A DNA stretch of 48,756 nucleotides from an uncultured Alphaproteobacteria bacterium (GCA_944392865.1 CALXYD010000007.1:1-48756); one strand, 5' to 3'. Counted from the stretch's first letter, positions 24,269 through 34,598 are shown. Notes: generated from the letters alone by a model not told the origin. A program made the numbers and translations.

Positions 24269-25177
24269 TTATTTCAGCAAATCAAAACTTTTGTTATAAC
24301 TCAGCGACAGGCCGAACGTGCTTTGGGCGCGGGATTTATGCGCGCCGCGGGTTTTCGCCAATTCGTAGTCATAAAACGGCGCAAGGTATAAATCGCCGGT
24401 CAGCTTGGTTTCTATCCGGTTGCGGGCTTTCAGGCGATATTCAAAATCCGTCGGCTCCTTTTGGCTGTAACTGAAGAAATGGCGGTAGTAGCCCTCGGAA
24501 ATAAAAGAGGTGTTCTCGTTAAACGGATAATTAAACTCATAGCCGATTTCGGCACCGGTTTTCATATTATCCTCGTCATAAGTCATATCATCTTCTTCAA
24601 CCACCGCGACATAAAGCTGCTTGAAATACTGCCCGTCATAGAACTTCAAGCCGGTTTTGCCGCGGAGAATCTGCGTGCGGTAATCCGTCCCCTCCAAATT
24701 AAAATCGGTAAACTCGGTTTCATACCCCAGATACGCGAACGGGCCGATAACGCCCTGCTCCAGCTGCCAGACCTTGTGCGTATAGTCGGTATAGAGCAGA
24801 ATTTCATCTTCATTCTCGTTTTCGGTTTTGACGCCGTCTTCGGTGGTTTCGGACTTGTTGTATTCCATATAAAGCCCGTTCACCCAGACCATATCGCCCT
24901 TTTCATAAGTCAAATTGCCGTCAAAGGTGCCGCCAATGCTGCTTTCCTCATCCGCATTGTATGATTCGGGATAATTCGGATCATTTTTATTGGTGGCGCT
25001 GTGTTCCATATATTCAATCGCAATGCGCTTGATGTTGGCGGCAAACGTTCCCGCGGCCGGCGCCTTTTCTTCCGCAGCCTTAACCGAAACGGCGTTATCC
25101 GCCTCCGCCGCCCAAACTTCCGTTGCCAACAAACAAACCGCGCATACTGCCGCCGCCACTCGTCCCGTCAATTTCAT
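24269..25177 (-). CDS. Secreted outer-membrane beta-barrel-like protein
   Basis: A 302-residue protein with an N-terminal signal peptide (about 1-24) and a long C-terminal part made of alternating short strands, such as YLGYETEFTDFNLEGTDYR, GLKFYDGQYFKQLYVAVVE and GAEIGYEFNYPF. It ends in a beta-hairpin FGLSLSYNKSFDLLK, as in outer-membrane barrels. An acidic, low-complexity stretch (about 90-125) looks like an extracellular loop. It resembles uncharacterised barrel families but I cannot assign one. A strong promoter and ACGGAAAG ribosome site precede it. Function unknown. Confidence 0.7.
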   Translation of the reverse strand: MKLTGRVAAAVCAVCLLATEVWAAEADNAVSVKAAEEKAPAAGTFAANIKRIAIEYMEHSATNKNDPNYPESYNADEESSIGGTFDGNLTYEKGDMVWVNGLYMEYNKSETTEDGVKTENENEDEILLYTDYTHKVWQLEQGVIGPFAYLGYETEFTDFNLEGTDYRTQILRGKTGLKFYDGQYFKQLYVAVVEEDDMTYDEDNMKTGAEIGYEFNYPFNENTSFISEGYYRHFFSYSQKEPTDFEYRLKARNRIETKLTGDLYLAPFYDYELAKTRGAHKSRAQSTFGLSLSYNKSFDLLK

Positions 25178-25212
25178 CTTTCCGTCCTTTTTTTTGCCAT
25201 TATGCAGGGGAA

Positions 25213-25240
25213 AGTATAAACGCTTTTACGGCAACGGCAA
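25213..25240 (-). promoter_or_regulatory. Predicted promoter of the beta-barrel gene
   Basis: On the minus strand TTGCCG (25235-25240) and TATACT (25213-25218) are 16 bases apart, 36 bases before the start codon. Confidence 0.6.
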
Positions 25241-25293
25241 AAGTTTTTGACGATTTATCAACGGATAATTCGCGGCTTTAACGCGATAAGGCG

Positions 25294-26139
25294 CTAATTC
25301 CCTTTTTTATTAAACAAGGCGCGGAAAACCAGCCGGCAACGGTCGCAGAATTTCAATTCCGGCTTAGGAGAAATGATTTCCCAGCCGCGGCGGTCCATCA
25401 GCTCAAAATAGGCGTGATACAAATTCAGCATATAGACAATCGGCTTGGAGTTGCGGTTGTTGTTCTCTTCCAGCAGGCGATACGCTTCCGCATAGGAGCG
25501 GCGCGCCACTTCGGCAAATTTCTGGCGGGCAACGTATAAATTTTTGTGGGTCAGTATTTCCTTTGCGGACAGGCCTTCTTCTATTTCCGCGGCGCGCAAA
25601 TATTCATCGGGAATATAGACGTGTCCGCCGGCGATGTCTTCCTTGACATTTTTCAAAATGTTGGTGATTTCCACGGCGCGGCCGATGAGGCGCCCGAGCG
25701 ATACGGTCGTTTCCTCGTCAAATTCGGCGATGACTTTTAATATCATATAGCTCGGCATTTCCGCCACGCCGCGGCAGTATTCCTCAAATTTCGCGACCGA
25801 GGGGCGAAACAGCGGGTGCGGACAATCCATCGCAAAGCCCGCCAAAACCGTTTCCAGACATTCGCGCGGAAATTTAAACCGCATACAGTTTTTGTAAATC
25901 CGGCGGCCGATACCGGTTTCCGGCACTTTTTTATCATAGATGTTGACAATCTCGCGTTTCCAGGCTTCCAATATCTCAGCCTTATCCTTTTCCGGCAAGG
26001 CGCTGGCGCTTAAATCGTCAAAATGCTTTACCAGCGCATAAAGCGTATAGACCGCCTCGCGTTTGGCCTTGGGGTAATGCCTGGTGCACCAAAACACGGC
26101 TGAGTGATTTTTTCTGACAATCCGTCCGATAGAGCTCAT
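25294..26139 (-). CDS. Squalene/phytoene synthase family protein with altered metal motifs
   Basis: 281 residues with the trans-isoprenyl diphosphate synthase fold. The first Asp-rich motif is HFDDLSA (D41, D42, third Asp replaced by A45) and the second is TNILKNVKED (N164 to D168), where active enzymes have DVxED and so a first Asp. The family condenses isoprenyl diphosphates, and mitochondrial NDUFAF6 is a related non-enzymatic member. Loss of one Asp in each motif suggests weak or absent catalysis. It is the third gene after trmFO and a degenerate paralogue, on one operon. The ribosome site GGAAAA is modest. An isoprenoid or complex-I assembly role is possible, not shown. Confidence 0.75.
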   Translation of the reverse strand: MSSIGRIVRKNHSAVFWCTRHYPKAKREAVYTLYALVKHFDDLSASALPEKDKAEILEAWKREIVNIYDKKVPETGIGRRIYKNCMRFKFPRECLETVLAGFAMDCPHPLFRPSVAKFEEYCRGVAEMPSYMILKVIAEFDEETTVSLGRLIGRAVEITNILKNVKEDIAGGHVYIPDEYLRAAEIEEGLSAKEILTHKNLYVARQKFAEVARRSYAEAYRLLEENNNRNSKPIVYMLNLYHAYFELMDRRGWEIISPKPELKFCDRCRLVFRALFNKKGN

Positions 26140-26177
26140 TATTTTTCCTTAATTTTCCAAAGTATCACACCCGCCGG

Positions 26178-26930
26178 CTACAATTTATCCAAACCGCGGG
26201 TTTTATGGTTTACGGTTAAAGTATGCCACAAACCATATAAAAATGCGTTAACATAAGCAAAAAAATTTATTTTTTTCCACCCGTTATCCGGCGCGGTTTG
26301 GCTCAAAACACGCCCGAGCCCGATAAAAAAGCCGATTTTCAAGCGGAAGGCGCCCCAGGAAGTTACCGATAACAGCTGCAGCGACTCTTTTTGCAACAGC
26401 GGCAATCCTTTTTGCAGGCGCGCCTCGTCTACGGTTATGCCATTTTTTTGCAGGAGAGCGGACAATTCCGGCGCGGCCAGCAGGTAACGCGCGGCGGCGA
26501 TAAACGCCAAATCGGCAAACGGCTGGTAGAACGGCGGCTGTTGATTATTCAGCACGGCGACCAGACGGGCAAGCGGCGAAACAATTTGCAGCCATATCGG
26601 CGAGGCGGCGGACAATTCCAACGGATAGCGGTTTTTGGACAGCCACTCAAACCCGTCCAGCGGCTCCAACAGCAGCGACAGCGACACGTTGCGGGCGATG
26701 AAAGCTTTTTGCAGACCGCCCAACAGCGTTTTTTCACCCCACGAGCGGCTTACCGCGCGATAAAGCAGATTAAAACTTTTCGGATGTCTGCCCTTTTGCC
26801 CCAGACCGCGGCGCAACAGCAACGCCAAATAGCCGGTATAGCGGCGCAACAGCGCACGGTCTGGCGATGGCACCAGACATTCATAAAGGCGCACGGGCGG
26901 CAACCGGTTTTCCTTTGTTTCAGGCAACAT
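26178..26930 (-). CDS. Degenerate squalene/phytoene-synthase-like protein
   Basis: A 250-residue mostly helical protein. The region [27 protein letters not shown] resembles the middle of squalene/phytoene synthases (DGxExD...RY), but neither Asp-rich motif can be found, so it is probably not an enzyme. It starts inside the end of trmFO, overlapping it by 11 bases, so translation is probably coupled. It precedes a second family member on the same operon, so the two may form a complex. Similar paralogues beside trmFO recur in Alphaproteobacteria (my recollection, unverified). The call rests on weak motif likeness. Confidence 0.55.
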   Translation of the reverse strand: MLPETKENRLPPVRLYECLVPSPDRALLRRYTGYLALLLRRGLGQKGRHPKSFNLLYRAVSRSWGEKTLLGGLQKAFIARNVSLSLLLEPLDGFEWLSKNRYPLELSAASPIWLQIVSPLARLVAVLNNQQPPFYQPFADLAFIAAARYLLAAPELSALLQKNGITVDEARLQKGLPLLQKESLQLLSVTSWGAFRLKIGFFIGLGRVLSQTAPDNGWKKINFFAYVNAFLYGLWHTLTVNHKTRGLDKL

Positions 26931-28269
26931 CGCGCAACCACCTTTCCGCGGCGGCGAGCGCCCGCGCCGTCAACGCTTCTTTTTTCTCCAGGCCTTTCAA
27001 ATGGCGGCGCTTTCCTTTGGCGGTCATTACCGGCGGCAATTCCGGAAACAGGCCGAAATTTATGTTCATCGGCTGAAAATGCGCCGTATCGGATGTGTCG
27101 GACAGGTGCGCCAACTGGCAGCCGAAAGCCGTTTCCCGCGGCGGCAACGGCGGTTCTTCCCCGCGCAACAAGGCGGCGGCAAAAAAGCCGGCCAGCCAGC
27201 CGAGCGAGGCGCTTTCAACATATCCCTCGCAACCGGTTATCTGTCCGGCAAACATCAGGTGCGGACGCGTTTTCAGACGCAGGTATTTATCCAAAAGCAC
27301 CGGCGATTTGATAAACGTGTTTTTGTGGATACCGCCCAAGCGGGCAAAGACCGCATTTTCCAGCCCCGGAATCATACGGAAAACTTCCGTCTGCGCGGCG
27401 TATTTCAACTTGGTCTGAAAGCCGACCATATTGCGCAACGTGTCTTCCCGGTTATCCTGGCGGAGCTGGACGACCGCATAAGGGCGCTCGCCGGTATGGG
27501 CATTCGTCAATCCGACCGGTTTCATCGGACCGAATCGCAGCGTATCTTCGCCGCGGGAAGCCATTATCTCCACCGGCAGACAGCCGTCAAAATACTGCGG
27601 CCTTTCAAAATCGTGAAACTCTGCCTGCTCACCGGCTAACAGGGCGCGGACAAATTCTTTATACTGCTTTTCATTAAGCGGGCAGTTGATGTAATCATAT
27701 TTGTCGCCTTTGTCATAACGGGACTGGTACCAGGCTTTGGAAAAATCTATGCTCTCCTTATAAACAACCGGGGCAATCGCATCATAAAACGACAGCCTTT
27801 CACCGCCGACGGCCGCGGCGATGTCCGCCGCCAGAGCGTCAGAGGTCAACGGGCCGGTTGCGATAATGCTCAATCCCCGTTCGGGCGGCGGCAAGGCGGT
27901 TACTTCCCGATTAACCACGGTTATCAGCGGATGCGATTTCAACTTTGCGGTAATATAGGCGGAGAAACCCTCCCTGTCCACCGCCAACGCCCCGCCGGCA
28001 GGAACCCGGTTTTTATCGGCGCTTTCCATCACAAGCGATCCGGCCAGGCGCATTTCCTGATGCAACAGCCCGACGGCATTGCCGCGGCAATCGTCCGAAC
28101 GCAGCGAGTTGGAGCAGACCAGCTCGGCAAACCCGTCCGCCTTATGCGCCGGCGAACGCTTAACGGGCTTCATCTCATACAAACAAACGGACACGCCCCG
28201 CTTTGCCAGCTGCCAAGCCGCCTCGGCACCGGCCAGACCGGCGCCGACAACATTCGCGTTTAATTCCAT
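26920..28269 (-). CDS. trmFO: TrmFO, folate-dependent tRNA uracil-54 methyltransferase
   Basis: About 449 residues. It uses methylenetetrahydrofolate and FAD to make ribothymidine at position 54 of tRNA. The FAD-binding start is [19 protein letters not shown], followed by the TrmFO-specific stretch [10 protein letters not shown] with the conserved cysteine. [18 protein letters not shown] and [13 protein letters not shown] near the C-terminus match the family. The frame opens at TTG 28284, but GAGGAAAG lies just before ATG 28269, which I use. First gene of the operon with two squalene-synthase-like genes. A predicted promoter lies at 28324-28352. Confidence 0.95.
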   Translation of the reverse strand: MELNANVVGAGLAGAEAAWQLAKRGVSVCLYEMKPVKRSPAHKADGFAELVCSNSLRSDDCRGNAVGLLHQEMRLAGSLVMESADKNRVPAGGALAVDREGFSAYITAKLKSHPLITVVNREVTALPPPERGLSIIATGPLTSDALAADIAAAVGGERLSFYDAIAPVVYKESIDFSKAWYQSRYDKGDKYDYINCPLNEKQYKEFVRALLAGEQAEFHDFERPQYFDGCLPVEIMASRGEDTLRFGPMKPVGLTNAHTGERPYAVVQLRQDNREDTLRNMVGFQTKLKYAAQTEVFRMIPGLENAVFARLGGIHKNTFIKSPVLLDKYLRLKTRPHLMFAGQITGCEGYVESASLGWLAGFFAAALLRGEEPPLPPRETAFGCQLAHLSDTSDTAHFQPMNINFGLFPELPPVMTAKGKRRHLKGLEKKEALTARALAAAERWLRDVA

Positions 28270-28323
28270 TTTATCTTTCCTCAACTTATCCGCACCGCTT
28301 TTGGCGCTTTTTCAGTCAGTAAG

Positions 28324-28352
28324 GTTATAAATGCAGTTCTTTGGTTTGTAAA
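28324..28352 (-). promoter_or_regulatory. Predicted promoter of the trmFO operon
   Basis: On the minus strand TTTACA (28347-28352) and TATAAC (28324-28329) are 17 bases apart, about 55 bases before the trmFO start. Confidence 0.5.
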
Positions 28353-28387
28353 TACCAAAAATTAGATGATTTTTAATTTTGCCTTGT

Positions 28388-28393
28388 TATAAT
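28388..28393 (+). promoter_or_regulatory. Possible -10 of the 28416 gene
   Basis: A perfect TATAAT lies 23 bases before the ATG at 28416. No convincing -35 is visible, so a -10-only or activator-dependent promoter is possible. Confidence 0.35.
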
Positions 28394-28415
28394 GGCGTAA
28401 ACAGAGTTTGAGAAA

Positions 28416-29384
28416 ATGAGCAAAAACAGTTACGCAACAGCCTTTTTTATTGCAGCGGCGCTTCTGGCAGCCGGCGCAGAGGTTGTTTTTGCCCAGTCGG
28501 AAATGGATGCGCTGATGTTTGAGCATACAGCAGGCCATGCGGATAACCGCGGACGGAATAAAAATGCCGGCAAAAGCGAATCGGGCATTAACGTCAAAGA
28601 ATCGCTGACCGACAACCTGTCGGCAAACAAGGACAGCGAATCGGAAGAAGACGAGGAAGAGGAACAGGAAAGCTGGCTCAAAAGCCTGATTACCAAAGGG
28701 ACAAGCGAATTGTTCAAGTCGCAGGACGCGCGGGTGCAGGCGGTGGAAAAACAACGGATTGAACAGGTTTTACAAAACAGGAAGTCCAATGCCGCCAATT
28801 TTGATATTTCCGGCGTCAAACTGCGGATGAGCCCGAAAGAAGTGGAAGATACGCTCTTAAAACAGGGATACCGCAAAATTACCGAAACGCTTGACGTGCC
28901 GAATTTTATCAAATGGCGCAGCGAAGAACTTTGCCGGCAACACGGCGTCATCGGTTTTGAGCGCCTTAACGCCTGTGCGACGATGATTGCCAAAGAAAAC
29001 GGTTTCCAGTTTGTTGACCGGCAGGTTTACAACCGCTATATTACCCGCGAGAGCATTGAGGTTTATTTTACCTCCACCTTTACGGACAATCTGGCGTTCA
29101 GCATCCGCTATAAAAGCAGCGTGCCTTTTTCGGACAGCAAGGCCTCAAAGAACGTTTATCTCAACAATATCAAAGTGTTTGATTTCTGGCGGCGGATTGA
29201 TCTGAAATACGGCGCGCCGGACAACGAAAGCGAAGTAAAATGGGGGTTGGGCGGCAAAAAGCCTTATCTCAAGGCCGGAACCGGACGGCTGGAACTGACC
29301 GACCCGCTGTTGAAAGATTTGGACTCGGCGCGGATGCTCAACGAGGATACCCGTTTTGCCAACACGCAGTATTACACGTTTTGA
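28416..29384 (+). CDS. Secreted hypothetical protein, 322 residues
   Basis: I do not recognise this protein. It has a signal peptide ending around VVFAQ (residue 27), an acidic low-complexity linker (about 60-88) with a run of Glu/Asp, then a soluble C-terminal domain with the sequence DISGVKLRMSPKEVEDTLLKQGYRK near residue 130 and a pair of cysteines (ELCRQHG and NACATM). The C-terminal part alternates strands and polar turns. SPKEVEDTLLKQGY resembles short lipoprotein or SmpA-like helix-turn elements but I would not assign it. It is 27 bases before chpT on the same strand and may be co-transcribed. Function unknown. Confidence 0.65.
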   Translation: MSKNSYATAFFIAAALLAAGAEVVFAQSEMDALMFEHTAGHADNRGRNKNAGKSESGINVKESLTDNLSANKDSESEEDEEEEQESWLKSLITKGTSELFKSQDARVQAVEKQRIEQVLQNRKSNAANFDISGVKLRMSPKEVEDTLLKQGYRKITETLDVPNFIKWRSEELCRQHGVIGFERLNACATMIAKENGFQFVDRQVYNRYITRESIEVYFTSTFTDNLAFSIRYKSSVPFSDSKASKNVYLNNIKVFDFWRRIDLKYGAPDNESEVKWGLGGKKPYLKAGTGRLELTDPLLKDLDSARMLNEDTRFANTQYYTF

Positions 29385-29411
29385 CGGCTATTATATTTAA
29401 GAGGGAATAAA

Positions 29412-30014
29412 ATGAGACAAGACATTCAGCTCAGCGAAATGATTGCAACCCGCCTGTCGCATGACCTTATCGGCAATATCGGCGCGGTTGCCAACGCGGT
29501 GGAGCTTTTGAACGAAGGGGACGAAGAAGACAGGGAAGACATCGGCAATATTCTCAATTTCAGCGCAAAAGTGCTGAGCCGGCGGCTAAAATTTTTCCGC
29601 CTGTGTTTCGGGCTTTCCAACGCGACGGTCAAGACGCTTGACGAGTTGCGCACGGTTACGGAAGATTATCTTTTGACGCTCGGCAATCCGAATCTGCCGA
29701 TAAAAACGGAAATTGCCATTTCCACCCCGAAGATTTACAAACTGGTTATGCCGGCGGTGATGATGATGGCGGATACGCTGATTAAAGGCGGTAAGATTGC
29801 GGTGCAACAGACGGAAGACGATTTGAGGATTACCGCTTTGTCCGAGGCGCCGCTGAACAGCGAAAAGCTTAAAAACATTGCCGATGCGATAAAAGGGAAA
29901 GAGCCGGACGAGAATCCATCCTCCTATGCGCCGCTGTTTTATCTTTTGGCTTATCTGGACGATACAGGGGTGGCGGTTCGGCTTGACGGCGCGACGCTCA
30001 TTATCGGAGCATAG
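29412..30014 (+). CDS. chpT: ChpT-type histidine phosphotransferase
   Basis: A 200-residue cytoplasmic dimeric phosphotransferase. The phospho-accepting histidine is H17 in RLSHDLIGNIGAVANAVELL, matching the dimerisation-histidine helix of Caulobacter ChpT. The degenerate kinase-like C-terminal domain follows (about 80-200). ChpT passes phosphate from the CckA histidine kinase to CtrA and CpdR, controlling the cell cycle in Alphaproteobacteria. CckA and CtrA genes are not in this window. The ribosome site AGAGGGA is good. It lies directly upstream of priA. The family call rests on the H17 motif and length. Confidence 0.85.
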   Translation: MRQDIQLSEMIATRLSHDLIGNIGAVANAVELLNEGDEEDREDIGNILNFSAKVLSRRLKFFRLCFGLSNATVKTLDELRTVTEDYLLTLGNPNLPIKTEIAISTPKIYKLVMPAVMMMADTLIKGGKIAVQQTEDDLRITALSEAPLNSEKLKNIADAIKGKEPDENPSSYAPLFYLLAYLDDTGVAVRLDGATLIIGA

Positions 30015-30021
30015 GCCGGCG

Positions 30022-32202
30022 ATGGCGGTTTACGGCATTTTGCTTCCCCTGCCCTTTAACGACGTTTTTGACTATACGTCGGACGAACCGTTGGCGCCCG
30101 GACAAATCGTTGAGGTTTCCTTCGGGCGGGAAATTTTAGTCGGGGCGGTGTGGAAAATCGGGCAGAGCGCGGATATTGACGCACAGAAAATCAAGCCGGT
30201 CAGGCAAATTGTCAACCTGCCTAAACTCACGCCGGAGATGATGGATTTTATCAACAAAACCGCCGCTTACAATATGGCGCCGCGCGGGTTGGTGCTAAAA
30301 ATGGCGCTCGGACACAAGAGCAATCAACTGCCCCGGCAGAAAGTTGCGCTCTACGGGCTTAAAATCAAAAACGAAAATCTTGACGGCGTCCGGATTTCGG
30401 AAACGCGGCAGGCGGTGTTTGATTTTCTCGGCGGCGGCTTTGAAGCGGAAAAAGACGACATTATCGCCGCAACCGGCGCCAGCGGCAATGTTATCAACGC
30501 AATGATTAAAAGCGGCTTTTTATATAAGCGCGAAGTGTTGATTAACGAGGAGGCGGAAGAACAGAAAGTCAACCTTAACAAGACGGCTCTGCTCACGGAA
30601 GAGCAACAGCAGGCGGCGGAAATTCTGATGCGCAAAGTCGGCAACGGCTTTTCGGCGACGCTGTTGGATGGTGTTACCGGGTCGGGCAAAACGGAAGTCT
30701 ATTTTGAGGCGATAGCGGAAGCGTTGGGGCAAGGAAAACAGGTTTTGGTGCTGGTGCCAGAAATCTCGCTGACATCGCAATGGCTGAGCCGTTTTGAACG
30801 GCGGTTCGGCGTAACGCCTTTTATCTGGCATTCGGAGGTGGGGGTGCGCGAAAAAGCGAAAACCTGGAAAGCGGTTGCCCTTAACAAAGCCAAAGTCGTG
30901 GTCGGCGCGCGGTCAGCGCTGTTTCTGCCGTTTGCCGGGCTCGGGATTATCGTGGTGGACGAAAGCCACGACCATTCTTTCAAACAGGAAAGCCTGGTAA
31001 CGTATCAGGGGCGGGATATGGCAGTTCTGCGGGCGCATCTTGAAAAAATACCGATTATATTATCTACGGCGACGCCGGATCTGGAAACCATCGTCAACGT
31101 TGAAGAAGGGAAATACGATTGCGTCCGGCTGACAAAACGTTATGCGCGCGCCGTTCTGCCGGAAATAAAAATCATAGATTTGAAAAAGGACAAACCGCAA
31201 AAAGGCGCATGGGGTGTGTCATTCCTGGCGCCGACGCTGGTTGGCGAGCTTGAGAAGAATCTTAAACGCAGCGAGCAATCCATGCTCTTTTTAAACCGCC
31301 GCGGCTATGCGCCGCTCCTTATCTGCCGCGACTGCGGCTACCGTATCCAATGCCCGCACTGCACGGCGTGGCTGGCCGAGCACCGGATGACCGGCGAGCT
31401 TATCTGCCACCATTGCGGCTTTAAGATGTTTACGCCCAAGCGCTGCCCGGACTGCGGTTCGGAGGACGGACTGACCGCCTGCGGCCCCGGGGTGGAGCGA
31501 ATCGCCGAAGAAGTGCGCAATCGTTTTCCCGATGCGCGCACGGCTATCCTTTCCAGCGACATTACGACCAATTACAAACAGATTTCCGAAGTTATCCGCC
31601 GGACGGCCGACAAAGAAATTGACATTCTCATCGGGACACAGATTTTAGCCAAAGGACACAATTTTCCGGATTTGACGCTGGTCGGCGTGATTGATGCCGA
31701 TTTGGGGCTGATGGGGACGGATTTGCGCTCCAGCGAGCAGACCTATCAGCTTTTGGCGCAGGTTTCCGGACGGGCGGGGCGCGGCGATAAAAAAGGCGTG
31801 GTTTATCTGCAAACGCTTTATCCCGACAATCCCGTTCTGCAAGCAGTGATTGAACATAACCGGCAAAAATTCATTGATATTGAAAAAAATTCGCGGCGGC
31901 TGCTTAAAATGCCGCCCTACGGAAAGCTCGCGGCGCTGATTATATCTTCAACCAACCAACAGGCGGCAGAGGCGGCGGCTTATTATCTCGGCAAGTGCGC
32001 ACCGCATACAGAATTGATTGAGGCACTCGGGCCGGCACCGGCGCCGATGAGCCTGCTGCGCGGGCGATACCGCTACCGGCTGTTGCTCAAAACGGCACGC
32101 AACGTCAACATTCAGGAAGTTTTGAAAAAATGGCTCAGTATGGTCAAAATCAAAAGCAATGTCCGGGTTGATGTTGATATAAATCCCTACTCTTTTATGT
32201 AG
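30022..32202 (+). CDS. priA: Primosomal replication-restart helicase PriA
   Basis: 726 residues from ATG 30022, which lies seven bases after the chpT stop. PriA binds stalled forks and reloads the replicative helicase. Visible elements are the N-terminal fork-binding domain (YGILLPLPFNDVFDY), Walker A GVTGSGKT near residue 218, the DEAD-type motif DESHD, and eight zinc cysteines in the middle: CRDCGYRIQCPHC, CHHCGF and CPDCGS. The helicase motifs GTQILAKGHNFPD and QVSGRAGR follow. The DEAD box reads DESHD instead of the usual DEEHD. Placement before atpHAGDC recurs in Alphaproteobacteria. Confidence 0.97.
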   Translation: MAVYGILLPLPFNDVFDYTSDEPLAPGQIVEVSFGREILVGAVWKIGQSADIDAQKIKPVRQIVNLPKLTPEMMDFINKTAAYNMAPRGLVLKMALGHKSNQLPRQKVALYGLKIKNENLDGVRISETRQAVFDFLGGGFEAEKDDIIAATGASGNVINAMIKSGFLYKREVLINEEAEEQKVNLNKTALLTEEQQQAAEILMRKVGNGFSATLLDGVTGSGKTEVYFEAIAEALGQGKQVLVLVPEISLTSQWLSRFERRFGVTPFIWHSEVGVREKAKTWKAVALNKAKVVVGARSALFLPFAGLGIIVVDESHDHSFKQESLVTYQGRDMAVLRAHLEKIPIILSTATPDLETIVNVEEGKYDCVRLTKRYARAVLPEIKIIDLKKDKPQKGAWGVSFLAPTLVGELEKNLKRSEQSMLFLNRRGYAPLLICRDCGYRIQCPHCTAWLAEHRMTGELICHHCGFKMFTPKRCPDCGSEDGLTACGPGVERIAEEVRNRFPDARTAILSSDITTNYKQISEVIRRTADKEIDILIGTQILAKGHNFPDLTLVGVIDADLGLMGTDLRSSEQTYQLLAQVSGRAGRGDKKGVVYLQTLYPDNPVLQAVIEHNRQKFIDIEKNSRRLLKMPPYGKLAALIISSTNQQAAEAAAYYLGKCAPHTELIEALGPAPAPMSLLRGRYRYRLLLKTARNVNIQEVLKKWLSMVKIKSNVRVDVDINPYSFM

Positions 32203-32394
32203 GTTTGGGCATAAGGCACGCCGGCAAGGGCTTTTCCATACCGTTTTTTGCAAATAGGTTGTGAAAAAAAGCGTTTCGTGGTGGAAATTTTAATTTAAAA
32301 TAAGTAATTTTATGCTAGTTGTTGCGGCAAACGGGCGGACGGCAGTCTGCCAAGAGCGCAGACGGCAGAGCAGATTACGGAGATTGCCAAACAA
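32203..32394 (+). promoter_or_regulatory. Spacer priA-atpH with possible atp promoter
   Basis: The 192-base spacer contains TAAAAT at 32296-32301 with a weak TTTCGT 16 bases upstream; it is AT-rich around 32250-32320. A dedicated atp promoter is plausible but unproved. No hairpin terminator of priA is clear. Confidence 0.3.
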
Positions 32395-32946
32395 ATGCAA
32401 AAGGTTTCCAAATATAAAACAGCGGCGGTTTATGCCAGAGCGTGGCTTGATGCGGCCAAAGACAAGAAAATTGAAGAAAAAGCCTTTGAAGAAGCCAAAC
32501 TGCTCAAAGATGCCTGCCATGACGCGCCGGAAACATGGAAGCTTCTGGCGGCGCCGGCCGAAAACGAATCGGCGCGCAGGGAAATTATCGCCGCGGTTGC
32601 CAAACAGTTTAAGCTTTCAGCCGTTTCCACCGAAACGCTTTTGCTGGCGGCGGAAAACGGGCGGCTTAAGTATATCCGACTGATGGCGGAGGAATTTATC
32701 AGGCTTTATTATGAAGACAAAGGGATTGTGCAGGTTCTGGTTGAGACGGCGGTTCCTTTGAGCGAATCGCAGGACAGGAAACTGAAAAACGCGCTGGAGA
32801 AAAAGTTAAATGCGCCGGTGCTGACGGAATACGCCGTCAAGCCTGAAGTATTGGGCGGGTTGCGCGTCCGGTTTAATTCGTATCTGATTGACGATACGCT
32901 GGAGAGCAAGCTGGCAAAGATGGCGCAGATGATTAAAGAGGGATAG
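32395..32946 (+). CDS. atpH: ATP synthase F1 delta subunit
   Basis: A 183-residue subunit of the peripheral stalk, connecting alpha3-beta3 to subunit b. The N-terminal helices ([19 protein letters not shown]) and the C-terminal signature ([33 protein letters not shown]) match the delta family. First of five F1 genes, order atpHAGDC. Fo genes are absent, which is normal for Alphaproteobacteria where Fo is encoded separately. The ribosome site is distant (ACGGAG). Confidence 0.96.
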   Translation: MQKVSKYKTAAVYARAWLDAAKDKKIEEKAFEEAKLLKDACHDAPETWKLLAAPAENESARREIIAAVAKQFKLSAVSTETLLLAAENGRLKYIRLMAEEFIRLYYEDKGIVQVLVETAVPLSESQDRKLKNALEKKLNAPVLTEYAVKPEVLGGLRVRFNSYLIDDTLESKLAKMAQMIKEG

Positions 32947-33001
32947 AGCTTTTTTAAGATATGGTTTTCGTAAAACAGACGATGAGGAAAGGAAGACGGA
33001 T

Positions 33002-34585
33002 ATGGCGGTAAAAGCAGAGGAAATTTCCGCAATTCTGAAAGAGAAGATAGAACAATACAACTTTAACCCGGATATGGAAGAAGTCGGCCGCGTTCTGTCG
33101 GTCGGGGACGGTATTGCCACCGTTTACGGGCTGACCGGCGTTGAATATAACGAGATGGTTGAGTTCTCCTCCGGCGTCAAGGGTATGGCACTTAACCTCG
33201 GCGAAGACAGCGTCGGGGTGGTTATCTTCGGTTCGGACGCGGAGATTAAAGAAGGCGATACGGTCAAACGTACCAACACGATTATCAGCGTGCCGGTCGG
33301 CAAAGAGCTGCTGGGCAGAGTCGTTGACGCGCTCGGACAGCCGATTGACGGACTGGGCGCCGTCAAGGCCAAGGAATTTGCCAATGTGGAAACGCGGGCG
33401 CCGGGAATTATTGACCGACGCAGCGTGCATGAGCCGGTGCAGACGGGCTTGAAGATGATTGATTCGCTTATTCCTATCGGACGCGGGCAACGCGAGCTGA
33501 TTATCGGCGACCGGCAGACCGGAAAAACCTCCATTATCGTTGACACAATCATCAACCAGAAGGCAACCAACGACGCGGCAAAAAGCGATAAGGAAAAGCT
33601 TTACTGCATTTATGTCGCCGTCGGGCAGAAGCGTTCAACCGTGGCGCAGGTGGTTAAGACTTTGCGCGACTACGGGGCGCTTGATTATACCATTGTTGTC
33701 GCGGCTACCGCTTCAGATGCGGCGCCGTTGCAGTATATCGCGCCATACGCGGGTTGTGCGATGGGCGAATATTTCCGCGACCGCGGCATGCACGCCGTTA
33801 TCTTTTACGACGACCTGTCCAAGCAGGCAACGGCCTACCGCCAGATGTCGCTGTTGCTCAGAAGGCCGCCGGGGCGCGAGGCTTATCCAGGCGACGTCTT
33901 CTATCTGCATTCGCGCCTGTTGGAGCGGGCGGCGAAGCTCAGCGAAGAAAAAGGCAGCGGGTCGCTGACGGCATTGCCGGTTATTGAAACGCAGGCCGGC
34001 GACGTGTCGGCGTATATTCCGACAAACGTTATTTCAATTACCGACGGACAGATATTCCTGGAAACGGCGCTGTTTTATCAGGGGGTGCGGCCGGCAGTCA
34101 ATGTCGGCATTTCGGTCAGCCGTGTCGGTTCGGCAGCGCAGGTTAAGGCGATGAAACAGGTTGCCGGAACGATGAAGCTGGATTTGGCACAATACCGTGA
34201 AATGGCGGCGTTCTCACAATTCTCGTCCGATTTAGACGCGGCGACGAAAAAGCTGTTGGAGCGCGGCGTGCGCCTTACCGAATTGCTGAAGCAACCGGTT
34301 TATCACCCGTTGGCGTTGGAAGACGAGGTTGTTTCCCTGTTTTCGGGCGCGAGGGGTTATCTTGACACGCTTGAAGTCGGGCAAGTCAAAGAGTTTGAAG
34401 CCTATCTATTGGATAAATTCAAAAAGGAAAGAACCAGCGTGCTGAAGGAAATCCGCGAGAAGAAGGTTATTTCCGATGAGCTGGAGAAAGAACTTGCCGA
34501 ATATGTCGGGCAGTGCGTTGCGGCTTTTAAGAAGATGAAAGCCGATGAGGCGGCGGCTGCGGCGAAAGACGCTCCGGCGGCATAA
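33002..34585 (+). CDS. atpA: ATP synthase F1 alpha subunit
   Basis: A 527-residue non-catalytic nucleotide-binding subunit. The Walker [10 protein letters not shown], the [29 protein letters not shown] stretch with the alpha-specific arginine finger region, and ITDGQIFLE all match. Length slightly above the usual 510 because of an extra acidic Ala-rich C-terminus ([14 protein letters not shown]). The ribosome site AGGAAAGGA precedes the ATG. Gap of 55 bases to atpH and 128 to atpG. Confidence 0.98.
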   Translation: MAVKAEEISAILKEKIEQYNFNPDMEEVGRVLSVGDGIATVYGLTGVEYNEMVEFSSGVKGMALNLGEDSVGVVIFGSDAEIKEGDTVKRTNTIISVPVGKELLGRVVDALGQPIDGLGAVKAKEFANVETRAPGIIDRRSVHEPVQTGLKMIDSLIPIGRGQRELIIGDRQTGKTSIIVDTIINQKATNDAAKSDKEKLYCIYVAVGQKRSTVAQVVKTLRDYGALDYTIVVAATASDAAPLQYIAPYAGCAMGEYFRDRGMHAVIFYDDLSKQATAYRQMSLLLRRPPGREAYPGDVFYLHSRLLERAAKLSEEKGSGSLTALPVIETQAGDVSAYIPTNVISITDGQIFLETALFYQGVRPAVNVGISVSRVGSAAQVKAMKQVAGTMKLDLAQYREMAAFSQFSSDLDAATKKLLERGVRLTELLKQPVYHPLALEDEVVSLFSGARGYLDTLEVGQVKEFEAYLLDKFKKERTSVLKEIREKKVISDELEKELAEYVGQCVAAFKKMKADEAAAAAKDAPAA

Positions 34586-34598
34586 AGGTTGGCGATTT

